Shown here one piece after another: positions 1-11,648 of a stretch of DNA of 64,000 bases (positions are counted from its first letter, which is position 1; every line of letters begins with the position of its first letter). This stretch comes from Neostapfia colusana (lineage: Eukaryota > Streptophyta > Magnoliopsida > Poales > Poaceae). The DNA is taken from contig JASWHV010000001.1 of assembly GCA_030760725.1 (NCBI GenBank), positions 75,041,683-75,105,682 of the forward strand, read 5' to 3'. The notes under the pieces were generated by a model. The model ran no database searches, was not told where the DNA came from, and saw only the letters and a program-made list of their open reading frames with translations. The position numbers and the translations under genes were made by a program.

Positions 1-495
1 ATCAAGCATAGTCCTAGCCATCTCAACTAAGGTTATGTTCTTTCTCTCTATGACACCATTTTGTTGAGGTACATATGGTGAATAAAATTGATGATCTATT
101 CCATTTTTAGCACAAAAGTGATCAAACGATTGGTTTTTAAATTTGGTTCCATTATCGCTTCTTATTTCTTTTAACCATCCTGGATGGTCAAGTCAAAGTC
201 TATGAATCAAACTTCTAAAATAACTAAAAGATTCATTCTTAGATGTCATAAAGTAAACCCAAGAATATCTAAAATGGTCATCAACAATTACAAGCACATA
301 CCATGTTCCTCCAAAGGATTGAACACATGAGTGACCTACGGTGTCAAGGTGTAAAAGTTGTGCCGGTGCTGTTGTCATGGTCATTGTGAGTGGAGCATGT
401 GAACAATTTCTTAGCATGTCTACAAGAATAACAAACAATTTCTTTGTCCCCTTTATGCTTAGGTAACCCACGTATGCGATCAAGACTACTAACAC
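1..495 (-). pseudogene. Copia A integrase core, partial
   Basis: Reverse-strand translation shows the copia integrase core. It starts with a segment reading LLHLDTVGHSCVQSF and VIVDDHFRYSWVYF, then a stretch near 1-90 with PQQNGVIERKN, which contains the third catalytic acid of the DDE triad. The enzyme family inserts element cDNA into host DNA. The reading frame changes within the region, so the enzyme is broken. It continues past the left window edge. Close similarity to element C (41760-42240) supports the call. Confidence 0.8.
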
Positions 496-947
496 GCATG
501 AGGTGATAAAAGCCTACATGATAAAGTCTACGATGCCAAAAATATAAGTCTTTTGAATCATTAGTAACTGCATACCTACGATTAGAGTATGATATGTCAA
601 AATCAGCTTTCAAAACTCTTCCAAACAGAGACATGTTAAACATAAGCTCACCATTTTAATCTACAGCCTTGCAGCAATTTTTAGTGAAAACAATTTCAAG
701 ATTTTCATCTAGCAATTGTGAAAGAAAGCAAGTTGTATTTCAGATTTTGAACAAGTGCCATATATTTTAAAGCATAGTGATTATTAACTCTAACCGAACC
801 CTTAGCAATTATAGGAGCTGAAGAATTATCAGCAAAAGTAACATTCTCTACACGTGACACAAAAGAGAGGGAGAAGAACCATTCTTTGTTACCAGTCATG
901 TGGCGTGAGCAACCTGAATCCACAAGACAAATGTTCTCCTTCCTCAA
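344..947 (-). pseudogene. Copia A protease and GAG-pre-integrase region
   Basis: The 705-947 segment encodes the start of the copia aspartic protease, with the catalytic DSG at about 912-920 followed by CSRHMTGNKEWF. The 344-643 segment encodes the GAG-pre-integrase zinc region (WHRRLYHVGFYHL, then CYSCRHAKK). The two pieces are in different frames and separated by stop codons, so the polyprotein is interrupted. The protease would normally cut the Gag-Pol polyprotein inside the virus-like particle. Unlike copy C, the DSG triad here is unchanged. Confidence 0.8.
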
Positions 948-2185
948 GCGTGTAACCTACATAGAAGCACAATACGTCGATGACTCAATATTGGGGTTAG
1001 TCAAAATGTATTTAGTAGTCTAGCACTGAGTCACACGACGTCCAGCAGGAATAACACGCGAAAGTTGATATAAATTAGCAGGTTCATGAGCCAAAATTTG
1101 AGAATTCTTGCACCCAACTACTGACCTAGGAGGTGTGTCTTATATAGCACGAAAAACAGTAGGTCTGGGAGCAAATTTTCTATGTTTTTGACTTATTACA
1201 GAAGGTTGCAAGTGTGTAACATACGGTTCAGCACGTGCAGCAAGTTTTGCTTGGTTGTTACATGATCTAGCTAGCATTCTTTCCTTTTTTCCTTTTTAGC
1301 TAGTCTATAATAAAAATCTATGACATGACCATCTCTATCAAAATAAGTACAATGGAACTTAAACTTACGTTCATGTCTAGAAGAGCAAGCAATATGTGTT
1401 TTAGCAACTAAATGAAAAAACACCCCTGCTGACCTAAAAACCACCTCTTTTTGTTTAGAAACTGTTTCAATCAAACCACTTACTAATGACTTCACAACCT
1501 TATGTGGATGTGCCTTACCATGAGCCTGAGAATCAAAACCTAAACTAGTTTTATCATTGCAAGTCTTAGAAGAATTCAGCAGCAAGTTTAGACTTTTATT
1601 CCCTCTAAAAAACGCTATAGGGTCTTATGCATGTCATCAAGTTTAATAGACAAGTCTAGGCAGTTGTCACATGAAGTTTTTCCTTTTAGTTTGCAATTAG
1701 AATAATATTTAACTTCATGAGGACATAAAGCATTGTTCAAAATAGAAATCTCATTCATAGCATCATGTAGTTTCTTATCAAGATCATCACAACTAGAACA
1801 ATGCAAATCAAGTGTGGAGATGTACGTACTTCTTAAGGAGGATAATTGTTCATATATTAATTCACATGAGGAACAAGGATCATCATGAGGAATCAAAGAT
1901 TTTAAACGATTAATTTCAGATTCTAGTGATTCAATTTTAACGGCATTGACCCTAAGTTTTTTGTCCTTTTCTTAAGTACAACAGTGGCACGAGAAATAGC
2001 ATCACACATTTCTTCGCAAGTGGGACATACCTCTTCATCGTCGCTGTTGTGTTCTACTTCCTCCATACTTGATCTTGAGTTGGCTGCCATGAAACACATT
2101 GTTACCATGTTGTCTTCATCTTCATCACTCCTCGAGTCCACATCACTCGAGTTATTATCTAGGAGTGCGGAGAGAATGTGTTCCA
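948..2185 (-). pseudogene. Copia A Gag C-terminal linker (coiled-coil and cysteine-rich)
   Basis: Three open segments (1271-1585, 1615-1896, 1923-2189) match, piece by piece, the linker between Gag and protease in element C. Visible features are an acidic serine-rich stretch (SSDVDSRSDEDED), CPTCEEMCDAISR, several spaced Cys pairs, and a decayed second zinc-knuckle-like motif (CTYFDRDGHVIDFYYR). Long linkers of this type are seen in SIRE/Maximus-like copia elements. Frame changes and stops separate the pieces. At 948-1270 only degenerate linker sequence remains. Confidence 0.65.
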
Positions 2186-3124
2186 TCATTTGTCGTTTTG
2201 TGAAAACCTTATTTTTCTTGTTGTTGTTGCCAGAGGACTTGAACTTGGTTTGTTTTTGTCACGGGAATTAGTACCTGAAAGATTATGGCAATCTGTACGA
2301 AAATGTCCTATCTTACCACATTTGAAGCATCGTTGTGAACCAGCACTTACTCTCCTTCTAGTTCTCACATTTTGCAATGTTTTTGAGAACCGAGCAGAGA
2401 GAAGTACTAGCTCCTCCTCTAGAAACTCTTCAATCTGTTCAAGAGATAGAGAGGACAGCAAAGCAAGTGTTCCACACGATCAAGATGGACTCGAACTAGG
2501 CATGTCACGTTGTGAGACAAATGCAAGAGACTTGTTTGGGTTTTTACGTGAAATTATGTCAAGTTCATGAGTTTTCAACTTAGAATATAGCACATCTAAA
2601 GTAAGTGTACTCATGGCAGTGGATTCACAAATAGATGTAACTTTCATCTCCCAAATTGACATGTCTAATGCACCTAACAATTGCCTAGCATTTCCAGCAT
2701 CTGAAAAATTAGCATTGACGCTATACAAGTTGCTGAGAATTTTATTAAAGCGAGCAAAGAAGTCATCGATCGACTCACCGGGTTGCATCTCAAAATGCAT
2801 GTATTCTTTCTTGAACATATCTTGTCTTACCTCCTTGATCGTGTTGGAGACTTCGTGGTAGTCATATAGTGCTTTCCACATGTCATACGCAGATCGGAGG
2901 TGTGCTACACGGTCGAAGTCACTTTGAGTAAGTCCTTTAATAATCAAGTTGCGCGCCTTGTTACTGTTGTTGACATCTCTCATGTTGGCAGCCGTAACTT
3001 CATCGTTTGAAGGCATGACAAAGCGCTTGAAGACCTTTTCTCGTTTTGTGGAGTATTTCTCCATGTTGATTAGTAAAAAACACGTGTAAATCATAAAGAT
3101 TAGAGTACTGTGGCTCTGATACAA
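2186..3124 (-). pseudogene. Copia A Gag (UBN2-type) with zinc knuckle
   Basis: The 2480-3124 segment is a UBN2-type Gag, the capsid-like protein of copia elements, with NLIIKGLTQSDFDRVAHL and MRFxMQxGESIDD-type blocks. The following frame (2186-2461) has an intact CCHC knuckle, CFKCGKIGHFRTDC. Compared with copy C, about 78 bases are missing near 3040, joining the Gag N-terminus directly to the EKV block. A frame change separates the UBN2 part from the knuckle. Confidence 0.8.
3113..3124 (-). other. Primer binding site of copia A
   Basis: The reverse strand reads TTGTATCAGAGC two bases inside the LTR end, one mismatch from the TGGTATCAGAGC site complementary to initiator tRNA-Met. Copy C has the perfect site. 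Confidence 0.8.
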
Positions 3125-3126
3125 AT

Positions 3127-4751
3127 TGTAGGATCAAAGAGAACGTAAAAAGCTACCAGAGAGGGTGAAAGGTAGATCAAATCTTTCTCAGTGGAAGCTA
3201 CAAAACCCTTTGGCAGAAACCAATTTGTTAAAGAAACAAGTGTGTGCGATCAACCTAAACATGTTCAACCATGACAAAAGTAGTATATATTATGGAGAAT
3301 CAAGTCACAGAAACACCACAACAAGAATCACGAAGATTCGTCGAGTAAAACTCAAGTTACGATCAAAAGATGGAAGAAGGGTCAATCTGTTCTACCCGAG
3401 TAAAAAACAGATCTGCAATGCTGCAAAGTAACTCGTGTAACTCAAAAACCACAATTCCAATGACCATAAAATGTTCACATATGATAGAGCGTCAAGTAAG
3501 GACAACGCAAAATTGATCATGGCAATTGGATTAGTAAAACGTGAGTTATGATTGAAATATCGAAGTAACGTCTAGCTGTCCAGAAACTCGACGAGAAAAA
3601 CTTGCCAAAAACAAGTCGGGCGAACAAGGCACAGAAGATCCTCTAAACTACGAATCTTATTGATCAAAAACATAATAGGAACAGACCAAAGTCGTGCTCC
3701 ACGATCTCTGGCCTCCCTTTCTTATATAACCAGCCCTTAGGCCAACCCAATCCAAACTAGGACTTCAACTCCTACTCAGTTTTAACCGAAACTTTTGATA
3801 ACTGCTCAAGACTCTTCCATACGCAGATAGAAGCAATCTTAAGACTTTCAAACACCTTAGGAAATGTCCAAAAATTCCTAAATCAACTCAACTTTGTGCC
3901 TACCACGAAATCTAACCAAAACAAACTCGAAACCTTCCATAAACACACGATGACCACCTCAGCCGCCGCCCGAGGCATAATCCAGCCGGTTGGACCTCTC
4001 CGGCCATATCTTCACGTCCATATCTCTTCACCGCGCCTTGGAACAATGTTTCCACATCCATGCTCCCCTTGCACACGTGAAAATATTTTCCGAAACGTCC
4101 ATGATACCTTCATATGCATTGTTCTTGACCCAAACATGCTGTGTGACCTTCCGATCAACTCAATCACAATTCCTTCTGAACTTGGTTGTTGAACCTCATC
4201 TCCTCCCTAAGACTAGTTCAATGGATCACCATCACCAGCCATCCCTTGACCTCAAGCAACACCTGCACATGAATAAGCAAGCAAATCATCCGAGCACAAG
4301 TCCTCGACTTGACTCACATTAGTCCAAAAACCACAACACCTTATGTGAGCACCTCACATAAGCATGTTGCAAACATAGCAAGATAATATCCACCATGATC
4401 AGCTAAAACGCATCAAAAACTTAGTAAATCAATACTAAAAAAACTTCCCATAAGCCAAAAAGCAAGTTTGAAACATTGCAAGTTAAAAACATAACAACCG
4501 CACAATTTTTTCAGCACGTAGAAAGTTCAGATAGTCCAAAACAGCCACTATGCATTACACAAAGAAAAGTTCGGACAGTCCAAAGTGAAAAAACACGTGC
4601 AACTCATGTGTGCGACAATTTCGGACATTCTGAAATGAGTTCCTGTAAGTTCGGACAATGCAAAGTGAGCTTCTCAGATATATTCAAAACTTTGCATGTA
4701 AACACTCACTTTTAACATAATTGCCAATGTATTCAGCACATAGGTCTCACA
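3127..4751 (-). repeat. 5' LTR of copia A
   Basis: The reverse strand starts TGTGAGACCTATGTG at 4751 and ends GATCCTACA at 3127, 1625 bp, the same termini as the C LTRs. Its R/U5 part matches the C LTRs well. The U3 part at about 4470-4690 differs from C and carries several TTCGGACA-type repeats. Confidence 0.9.
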
Positions 4752-5664
4752 CCGTTGTTGACGCCAGCTCACACGCGATTCACTCGCACATAAAGGCTTG
4801 TCGCATGCTTGATTGCATGGTGGTGACTCCTTTGGGACCGGACATCTTCACCTTGAGATAAGTGTAGCTTGGGATCCCCATGAACTTTGCGTAGCATGGC
4901 CGCCCTAGTACAGCGTGAAGGACGCTCTTGCACTCGGGGACCTCAAAAGTGAGGGTCTCTGTACGGAAGTTTGCCTCAATCCCGAAGGTGACGAGGAGGT
5001 CAACTACTCCGAGCGGCCCTCACCTATCCGTCAGGAATGACGCCGTAGAGAGGCGCTTGGACCGGCCAAAGGTGGGAGCGTGGTATCCCCACATTGTCGA
5101 GAGTCTTGGCATACAAGATGTTGAGGCCGCTCCCGCCGTCCATCATCACCTTAGTCAGATGCTTGGTGGCGACTATTGGATCCACACTTAGGGGCTAGCG
5201 CCCATCTTGCGAGAGATGGGCAGGATGGTCAGCCCGGTCGAACGTAATCTTGGTCTCGGACCAGCGGAGGGGGCAACACGGCGGTTGTCGTGGCAATGTA
5301 GGCTTCCTGGGCACCGCGGGGAGGCAACGAGGCGGGCTCGGCCGTCTCCTTGCGAGGGGACGAGCGTTCATTGGCGGTGTTCCCCCCGGAGTTGCAGATC
5401 AGCATGCCTTTCAGGGGCGAGGCAATCCACCGTCCACAGGGGACCCAGGGGGTGCTCACGTTGTGGGCGAACGGGCCACAGCTCCTCGGTAATGCGATCT
5501 GACTCGGGGTCCGCGCAGGGGCATACCCCAGAAAAGCATCATTGCCGGTGACGAGTCGAGGTCACCAAAGGATATCTTCATGCCGGTAGCGAAGGTCGAT
5601 CATGGTGAAGCCATCGAGGTGGTGGAAATGGAACGCGCGATAGTCCCCTTTCTGGTGCGCCAAC
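4752..5664 (-). pseudogene. Tat-type gypsy protease-region fragment
   Basis: Reverse-strand translation gives protease-region sequence typical of Tat-lineage gypsy elements. A block near 5110-5158 reads VMMDGGSGLNILYA, and a downstream block near 4852-4925 reads VLGRPCYAKFMGIPSYTYLK. Frames are interrupted. The segment ends at the PBS and LTR at 5652-5665, and on the other side is cut by copia A at 4751. Leader and gag between the LTR and the protease look strongly shortened (under 0.5 kb), so this copy may be a deletion derivative or a non-autonomous member. Confidence 0.7.
5652..5662 (-). other. Primer binding site of the Tat-type element
   Basis: The reverse strand continues the LTR end (CTTCGACA) with GTTGGCGCACCAG. 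TTGGCGCxCCAG directly after the LTR is the usual arrangement in grass Tat-type elements. It differs from the initiator-Met site used by every other element in the window. Confidence 0.65.
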
Positions 5665-5796
5665 TGTCGAAGTTTTAGATTTCCGACTAGTAATCGAATG
5701 TACCGCATGTTCTACCTCGAGGTGGCCTAGCTAAGAACACACAAAGATTTATTTTGGTTCGGGTGGAAGTGCCCTACGTCCAGCCGGGGTGTCTCG
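5665..5796 (-). repeat. Tat-type LTR, left segment
   Basis: This is the first 132 bp (plus-strand order) of a 729-bp LTR that continues at 31466-32062. The split is caused by the Tekay-type element at 5797-31460, which duplicated TCTCG at 5792-5796 and 31461-31465. Confidence 0.85.
5792..5796 (+). repeat. TSD (TCTCG) of the Tekay-type element, left copy
   Basis: TCTCG immediately precedes the LTR start TGTAAAAGTCCC and recurs directly after the 3' LTR at 31461-31465, a perfect 5-bp duplication. Confidence 0.9.
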
Positions 5797-8700
5797 TGTA
5801 AAAGTCCCAAAAATGTATATGAATAAAACCGAGGTTTGAGTTCATATGGGTAGCAAAGACATGAAAAATAGGACTTGCTAAAACTTTTCTTCATGCAAAG
5901 TGATACATGGATGATCATACAAACATGAGGCTCACATCTTTATTTGAAGGTGTTGAACCAATAAGGATTTAAATACCTCTTTGCATGAACGTTTCAAAAT
6001 CAGATTTAAAATTCAAAGTTCACCCAAAGTGTGGCCAAGAACTTTGAATAAACATGCAGCCATATAGTTGGAAATTGTGGAAAAAGTTTGATGACAAACT
6101 TTTCATTTTTAGGGTGGGCTCCAAAAAGGAATTAAATTGGAAGCATTTTCAACTTCCAACCAAATTCAAATTTGCTATTCAAATTCAAACTGAAATTGGC
6201 AAATTCTAGCCCAGTTTCAAAATCAGAATTGTGGAATTTGGGAAGATCAACATGAGGAGATATTTTGGGAGGAAAATGTGGGGTAGGACCCACATGTCAT
6301 TGAGCTGAAATTGGAGACTTGCACCCTAACAATAACTCTGTCAACTCAACCGGGCAGTTTTCTCACAGTGGTGCCACCGAGGGCTGGCCGAGCCACCTCC
6401 TGCTCCCTCTTCCACGCGCTGGCGCCCAGAGGCAGTTTGCCCTTGTGCCTCGGCATGATCTACTCCTCAGACCGAGCAAAGACTCATTTGTTTCCTGCTC
6501 CTCGCGAGAACACCGAACAGAGTCCCCGTCTCCCCTCCGCTATTTGGCTTGATCGGGAAACCGAAGAAAACTCGCGCCCATCTCCTCCTCGAGCTGCTAG
6601 AAAGCGCCACGAGCTCGGTACACACCTCCCCGACCCGGAAACTAGCGAGCTACGGCCTCTTTTACCCGTGATCAACATCACCCGCCGCGACCTAGCTCAA
6701 GCCGGCGATCGGCTTCACATGGACAGCCCTCCACAGGGGTTTTCACAGCCGAGCGATCACGGCCACGGGAGCGCACTACTATGGTTCTGCTCTCAACCGA
6801 AGCTCGAGCCAAACCGTGGAGCATAGCCGACGAATTTTGGAATTTTGCTCCGGCGAGTGCAAACCGAACGGCCGGTATGATTTCTTAAAATTCCCCCTCT
6901 CCAATCCTTCTTAAGTTGTCAAACTTTGCACCTAGCAGCTGGACTAGCCAGTGATCATCTTTGCTTTAGCAACCGTCGAATGAAAACACCTTGGAGCGAC
7001 GGATTTTGAGGTCTACCGACACGTTTTCGGCGGGATTGATCAGGCACACGGTGCCAACCTAATTGCCGCCATTTCCGAGCCAGTTCAAGGCCTTGCCGAG
7101 CTTTGTGATCACCCACTGGTGCTGTAGCACGTTTTTGTTGCTTGATTGGAGGATTAGAACCCACGGACGACGGCGCCGAACTTCAACCGAGGCCGCCGCA
7201 TGTCGCCGAGGCATCTCTGGTCACCGGCAGCCCTAGATAACCCCACAGTCGTGTTCCTCGACGTCTATAACGCTCTGGCGGCAAGCGCCAGCTTGGAAGG
7301 TGGCCGGAACGGTCGGCCGGCGAGCACCGGTTTACTCTGGCGAGCTGAGTGCGCGGGCGCGGGAAGACAGCCGGAGGAAGAAGAAGCCCGGGTGGGTCCT
7401 GGCTGTCAGCGGCTGAAAGATTTAAATTCGTGATCTGTTGTGGCCGGACCCGGTGTGCTGGCGCGCTGAACCCTGTGAATTCCATGTAGTTTCAATTCTA
7501 TTGGCTGGGATTTAAATAGCGGGCCCAGTCGAATTTCAGTAGGAAAAATAATTCTAGAGATTGCCACAAGTTTGGAAATTCATATTTCTGTGTAGAAACC
7601 TCCAAATTGAGTGATTTCAATTGGGTTGGATTCATTTTGCAGAGATCTATCCAAATATGAAATCCAATTTGTATGAAAGTCAATATTAAATTATGGAAAA
7701 TTTATTGAAGGTTATCTGAAAAAGAATTATTGAGGGAGTTTGGTTTATCCAAAAATCCTCAAATTTTGCCAGAATATTCCTTAGCATATTGTTGACCTTA
7801 TAGAAAAGTTTCAGATCATTTGAAGATCATTTGAGTAGGAATTTGCTAAATACAATCTGCTGTGTTCATAAGAGTCCAGAAACATTTTTAGAAAATGTTT
7901 CCCACTTATAAAATCTATTCTGGGCAATCCATAGCTCCAAAAATCATAGGAAAATTTAGGCAAGATCTATGAGACATACTTGAAATTGTGGTTCACTAAA
8001 TTGGGCATGAAACACAGTACTACAGAAATAAATCCTTTGAGTAGAAATGTTTAAAGAATTGTTCTGGAGGAACTACTCAAGTAAAAGGTCTGAATTTTGG
8101 ACCAAATGACTTTCATGTGACCAGGAACTCACATGTAAATCATAAGCTCAAGTTGAGCCCTTGAACTCCCTGTTCTTGTTTATTATACTTATGTATGTGG
8201 GAAAGTACATAAGACATTGTAGGAATTATGTGGAACACTATTTGGCTCCACATTAGCTGCAATTTGGCAAGCTAAATCACTAGGTAGTATAGAACCTGAT
8301 GTAAATGTTTTGAAGCCATTGGAGTTCTTGTTCTTCAGTTGCATTCAATTCTTTTCAGCTCATCTCTTATGTTCATTAGGGAAAGTAGATAGTGTATAGA
8401 TAAAACATTAAGGCCAAGTTAGTCATTCCTGTTCTTTGCACAACAGAGGCAAACCAAGCCATTCTTGGCTTTTCCACATAACTCTGTTCCTAAGAAATCC
8501 ATTCTATAATTCTTTCCATTGCATTCTATAAAACCTATACATATACAGTTCAATAGGAATCATGACGAAAGGGATTCAAAAGAGCGATTCATTGAAGTGG
8601 ATCAAGATCCGGAGAATCAAGGGTTGATCAACCAAGATCACTAACCGATTATATACAACTACCCTGCAAAACAGGCAAGCTCCGGTTTGCATTTAACAGC

Positions 8701-10100
8701 CTTTAAGTTTTTACTTTGTATTCACTTTTGGTTAAGATATGAAATGTGCATTAGGTCTAGTTGTTTGATACTCCTCTTGCATAACCAAATGAACCCATGG
8801 AGTATTGGGTAGGTGTCTGCCATCGTGTAGAACTGCCATGCTTAAGTAAGGTTCGGTAGAAGTCGAGTGGTGAGATGCTACTTGCATGTTCAGGAACAAC
8901 AGGGGCATACGTGATTGGTTCAAAAATGAATTAGCAAGTTAAAGTTGAGATCGGAAGGTTGTAGGGGCAGCAGGACATAGGGGCCTGGGTTCTATAGACC
9001 TGTCCGTGTCGGTCAAGGACCGATCTGTATGCAGCCCTGTTGAACAAGTTTGAGTTGTAAACCGGACTCATGCTGGATATATGGAACCCAGTAAAACGAT
9101 GTACCTCGGGAAGCTTTCGTTGAGCCTTTTCGGGTCGCCTCAGGCGAGACGGCCAGTGTGCAGCATGTGAGTAACATTCTCATGACATCTCATGTCGGTA
9201 GGTGCACCATGAGAGTGGCTACTGTACGGGGTGACTTGATCGATTCAACGGGGGTGAAACGGGGGAAAGGCTGCCACGTACGACGTCAGTGATGGTTGCT
9301 GTAGGCAACGTCGAGTACGGGCTAGTCCGGGTGTTATTGATTCGAATCACCGTCGCTCACGGGATGGACCGAGCATACTTGTTCTCACAGTCGTGACGTA
9401 GTAAGAACTTGCATGAGAAAGGAACTAATCACATTGGTTTGAAGTTTATACTATCTTTGTGATGCATCTTTGATGAATAGCTAGTGCAAACTCGATTCTT
9501 TTATGCCGTGAGCAAATTACATCGGGGGGAGCGTTTCTTGTTTGATTGTGGACTCCCGATGTGGCGTGCCCAAGGTTACTTAAAATGCTGCAAATAATAC
9601 CTGAAAGTAAGGATTCACTTTTAGGCGAGTTTAACTATGCATTATGCCATCCTACTTTATGTTCATAACCTCATATAGAGTTTCATGCCTAGGGTGACGG
9701 TTAAGTCTTGCTGAGCGTTATGCTCACGGATGCTATCCGAGTTTTTTTGCAGTTATTGACTTCATGCTTATGAGAAGGGATGCCAATGAGACTCGGGAAC
9801 CTCCGCGTGGTTACTCAAGAGCATCCTCACCGCTGCGGTTTGTCTTCATGTTGCTAGTAAGAAACGTCCGCGGGCTGGACTGTTTCTTTGTTGCTAAGTT
9901 AGAAATGAGTCGTGAGAGTTATAGTCTTCCGCTGTAGCTTATTTTGAGATAAGTATTTGTAAAATACTCTTGTACGCTTCCGCAAATAATTTATGTAGTG
10001 TGATGTGTTTCTTCGACCCGTGTGCTGTTGGGTGCCGCATATCACGGCACCACCCAACGAGGTCCTGTCTAGGGCGTCGCTCGGCGGCGGGTACCCCATA
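5797..10100 (+). repeat. 5' LTR of the Tekay-type element (4304 bp)
   Basis: It aligns end to end with 27128-31460. It starts TGTAAAAGTC and ends GGTACCCCATA where the 3' copy ends in TTCA, so the 3' terminal CA of this LTR has mutated. It contains a GC-rich segment (about 6340-7460) with an open frame kept in both LTRs. Distal blocks at about 8640-9740 are also recognisable in the two solo LTRs at 48083 and 53161. No host gene was seen in it. Confidence 0.92.
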
Positions 10101-10104
10101 AGCG

Positions 10105-10116
10105 TGGTATCAGAGC
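10105..10116 (+). other. Primer binding site of the Tekay-type element
   Basis: TGGTATCAGAGC, a perfect match to the initiator tRNA-Met site, lies four bases after the LTR end. Confidence 0.9.
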
Positions 10117-11648
10117 TGCGTTGGGAATAGAGCACAGATTGAGCATCATATTATGTTAAAAACTTAGGATATGGTGAGATAACGGTACTAGGCCCACATA
10201 AGGACTACTATTAGCATATTATGAATGTGGCAATCTAACCAATTTGTTATGTCGGAAAATCATACATCTCGGGACGTTCTATGTCTTGGGGGTGCACGTA
10301 AGCGCTGTCCACCAGTGCGCACAAGCTGAAGGGTGGAGCCCCACGGGTGGCAGGTAACACGACCCGCTTTAGTATCCTCTACGACTCTTCATGTCGTTTG
10401 GGGTATTCGAGCAACGCCTTTCCCTGGCGTGCTTTGGGCAAGTATGGGAGACCCCGTCACGTGGTCAGTAATGTGAACACGCAGCTCAAGGCGTGTTTGG
10501 CTGAGAACACTTGCGCGAGTGATGACGGATGGGTGTACAGACTGTATTGGTACTGGGTTCGGTGTGCAGCCGAACCTGATGATTGAGTGTGTTTTATGTA
10601 GGTACTAACCATGAAAACCATATTACGTGTAGAACACATTTGCGAGTGACCGTTTTAGTGCCACCTAAGAATACATATATGCCGGTGTAAGCCGGTTAGG
10701 TTTTTCTTTTGTGAGGCAACGTAGTACCGTCATATATCTTACGGTGCATCGCCACCGTACTACACATAATAGTTTTCTTTCCTATGAAGAAATCATTTAT
10801 GACTAACTTTCAAACTAAAAATAAATGTTGGAAAGCACATATTAGTTACTGAGCTCTTCATTTGAACTAAGCTTCAAAGAAGAGACTTGCTAGGCTTCTT
10901 TTGATCTTAAAAACAGAGTGCTCTGTTCTGGCAGAATTTTTTGCTGAACTTTGACAGAGCATAACTCTGAGTAGCTTGACCCAATGAAGGTGTTTAATAC
11001 AGTTCTGGAAAGATTTTTAAGTGCTCTACAACTTTTCTGTAGACTTCCAGAGAAAATCAGAAGCCAACTTGGTTGAATTCCAAATGAATGCAAACTATTC
11101 AAAAAACAGAACAGCTGCAACTTTCTCTGGATGTTTTTGTAAATTAGCCATAACATTCTGTAGAAAATTTTCTAAGGGTCATATAATACACCGTTAGAAA
11201 GGTTATGAGATTTGCAACGATTTTGTAGTTCATAGTGTGTTCATAATTGTACTCCATTTTTATGTACAACTGTGATTAAAACAGCCACATACAAAGGAGA
11301 TGCTGGCGAATTTTATCCAGAAATTCTGTCAACTTTGAACAATCATAACTTTTGATCCAGAATTGATTTAGGGGCATATGAATACTAGTTGAAATATACT
11401 GAAGTTAACTTTAACTTTGGTATTCAACTTGAGTTATGAAAATGTAGTTAACCAGATCAAAATCTGAGTTAAGTACAGAAAGGTTTGTTCGATACAGAAT
11501 AGGGGATTTATTATGTTGGCTTTAGAAGGATGTGTAAACATGAAATTTTGTTATGCTTTCATAAAGTTTTAGCATGTTCATGTTACACATACTTTCACAT
11601 ACTGCTGAGTTCAAGTTTTGACTCCCCTCAAAATTATTCTTTTGCAGT
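10117..11648 (+). other. Untranslated leader of the Tekay-type element
   Basis: About 1.5 kb lies between the PBS and the first Gag codon with no convincing coding sequence. It would carry packaging signals by position. Nothing else was recognised in it. Confidence 0.6.

Larger units (their letters stand above)
1..4751 (-). mobile_element. Copia element A, 5' part (minus strand, truncated by the window edge)
   Basis: This is a Ty1/copia LTR retrotransposon read right to left: 5' LTR at 3127-4751, PBS at 3113-3124, gag at about 2186-3124, a linker or coiled region, protease near 705-947, GAG-pre-integrase, and integrase up to the left edge. The order gag-protease-integrase identifies copia. 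RT, RNase H and the 3' LTR lie outside the window. LTR and proteins match element C at 37242-46968, so A and C are one family. A sits in the internal region of a Tat-type gypsy element whose remnant continues at 4752. No TSD can be checked because the other end is missing. Confidence 0.9.

Noticed and set aside
2178..2570. A plus-strand open frame of 130 codons across copia A gag
   Set aside because: It is the antisense shadow of the copia A Gag knuckle region; composition and homology support only the minus strand.
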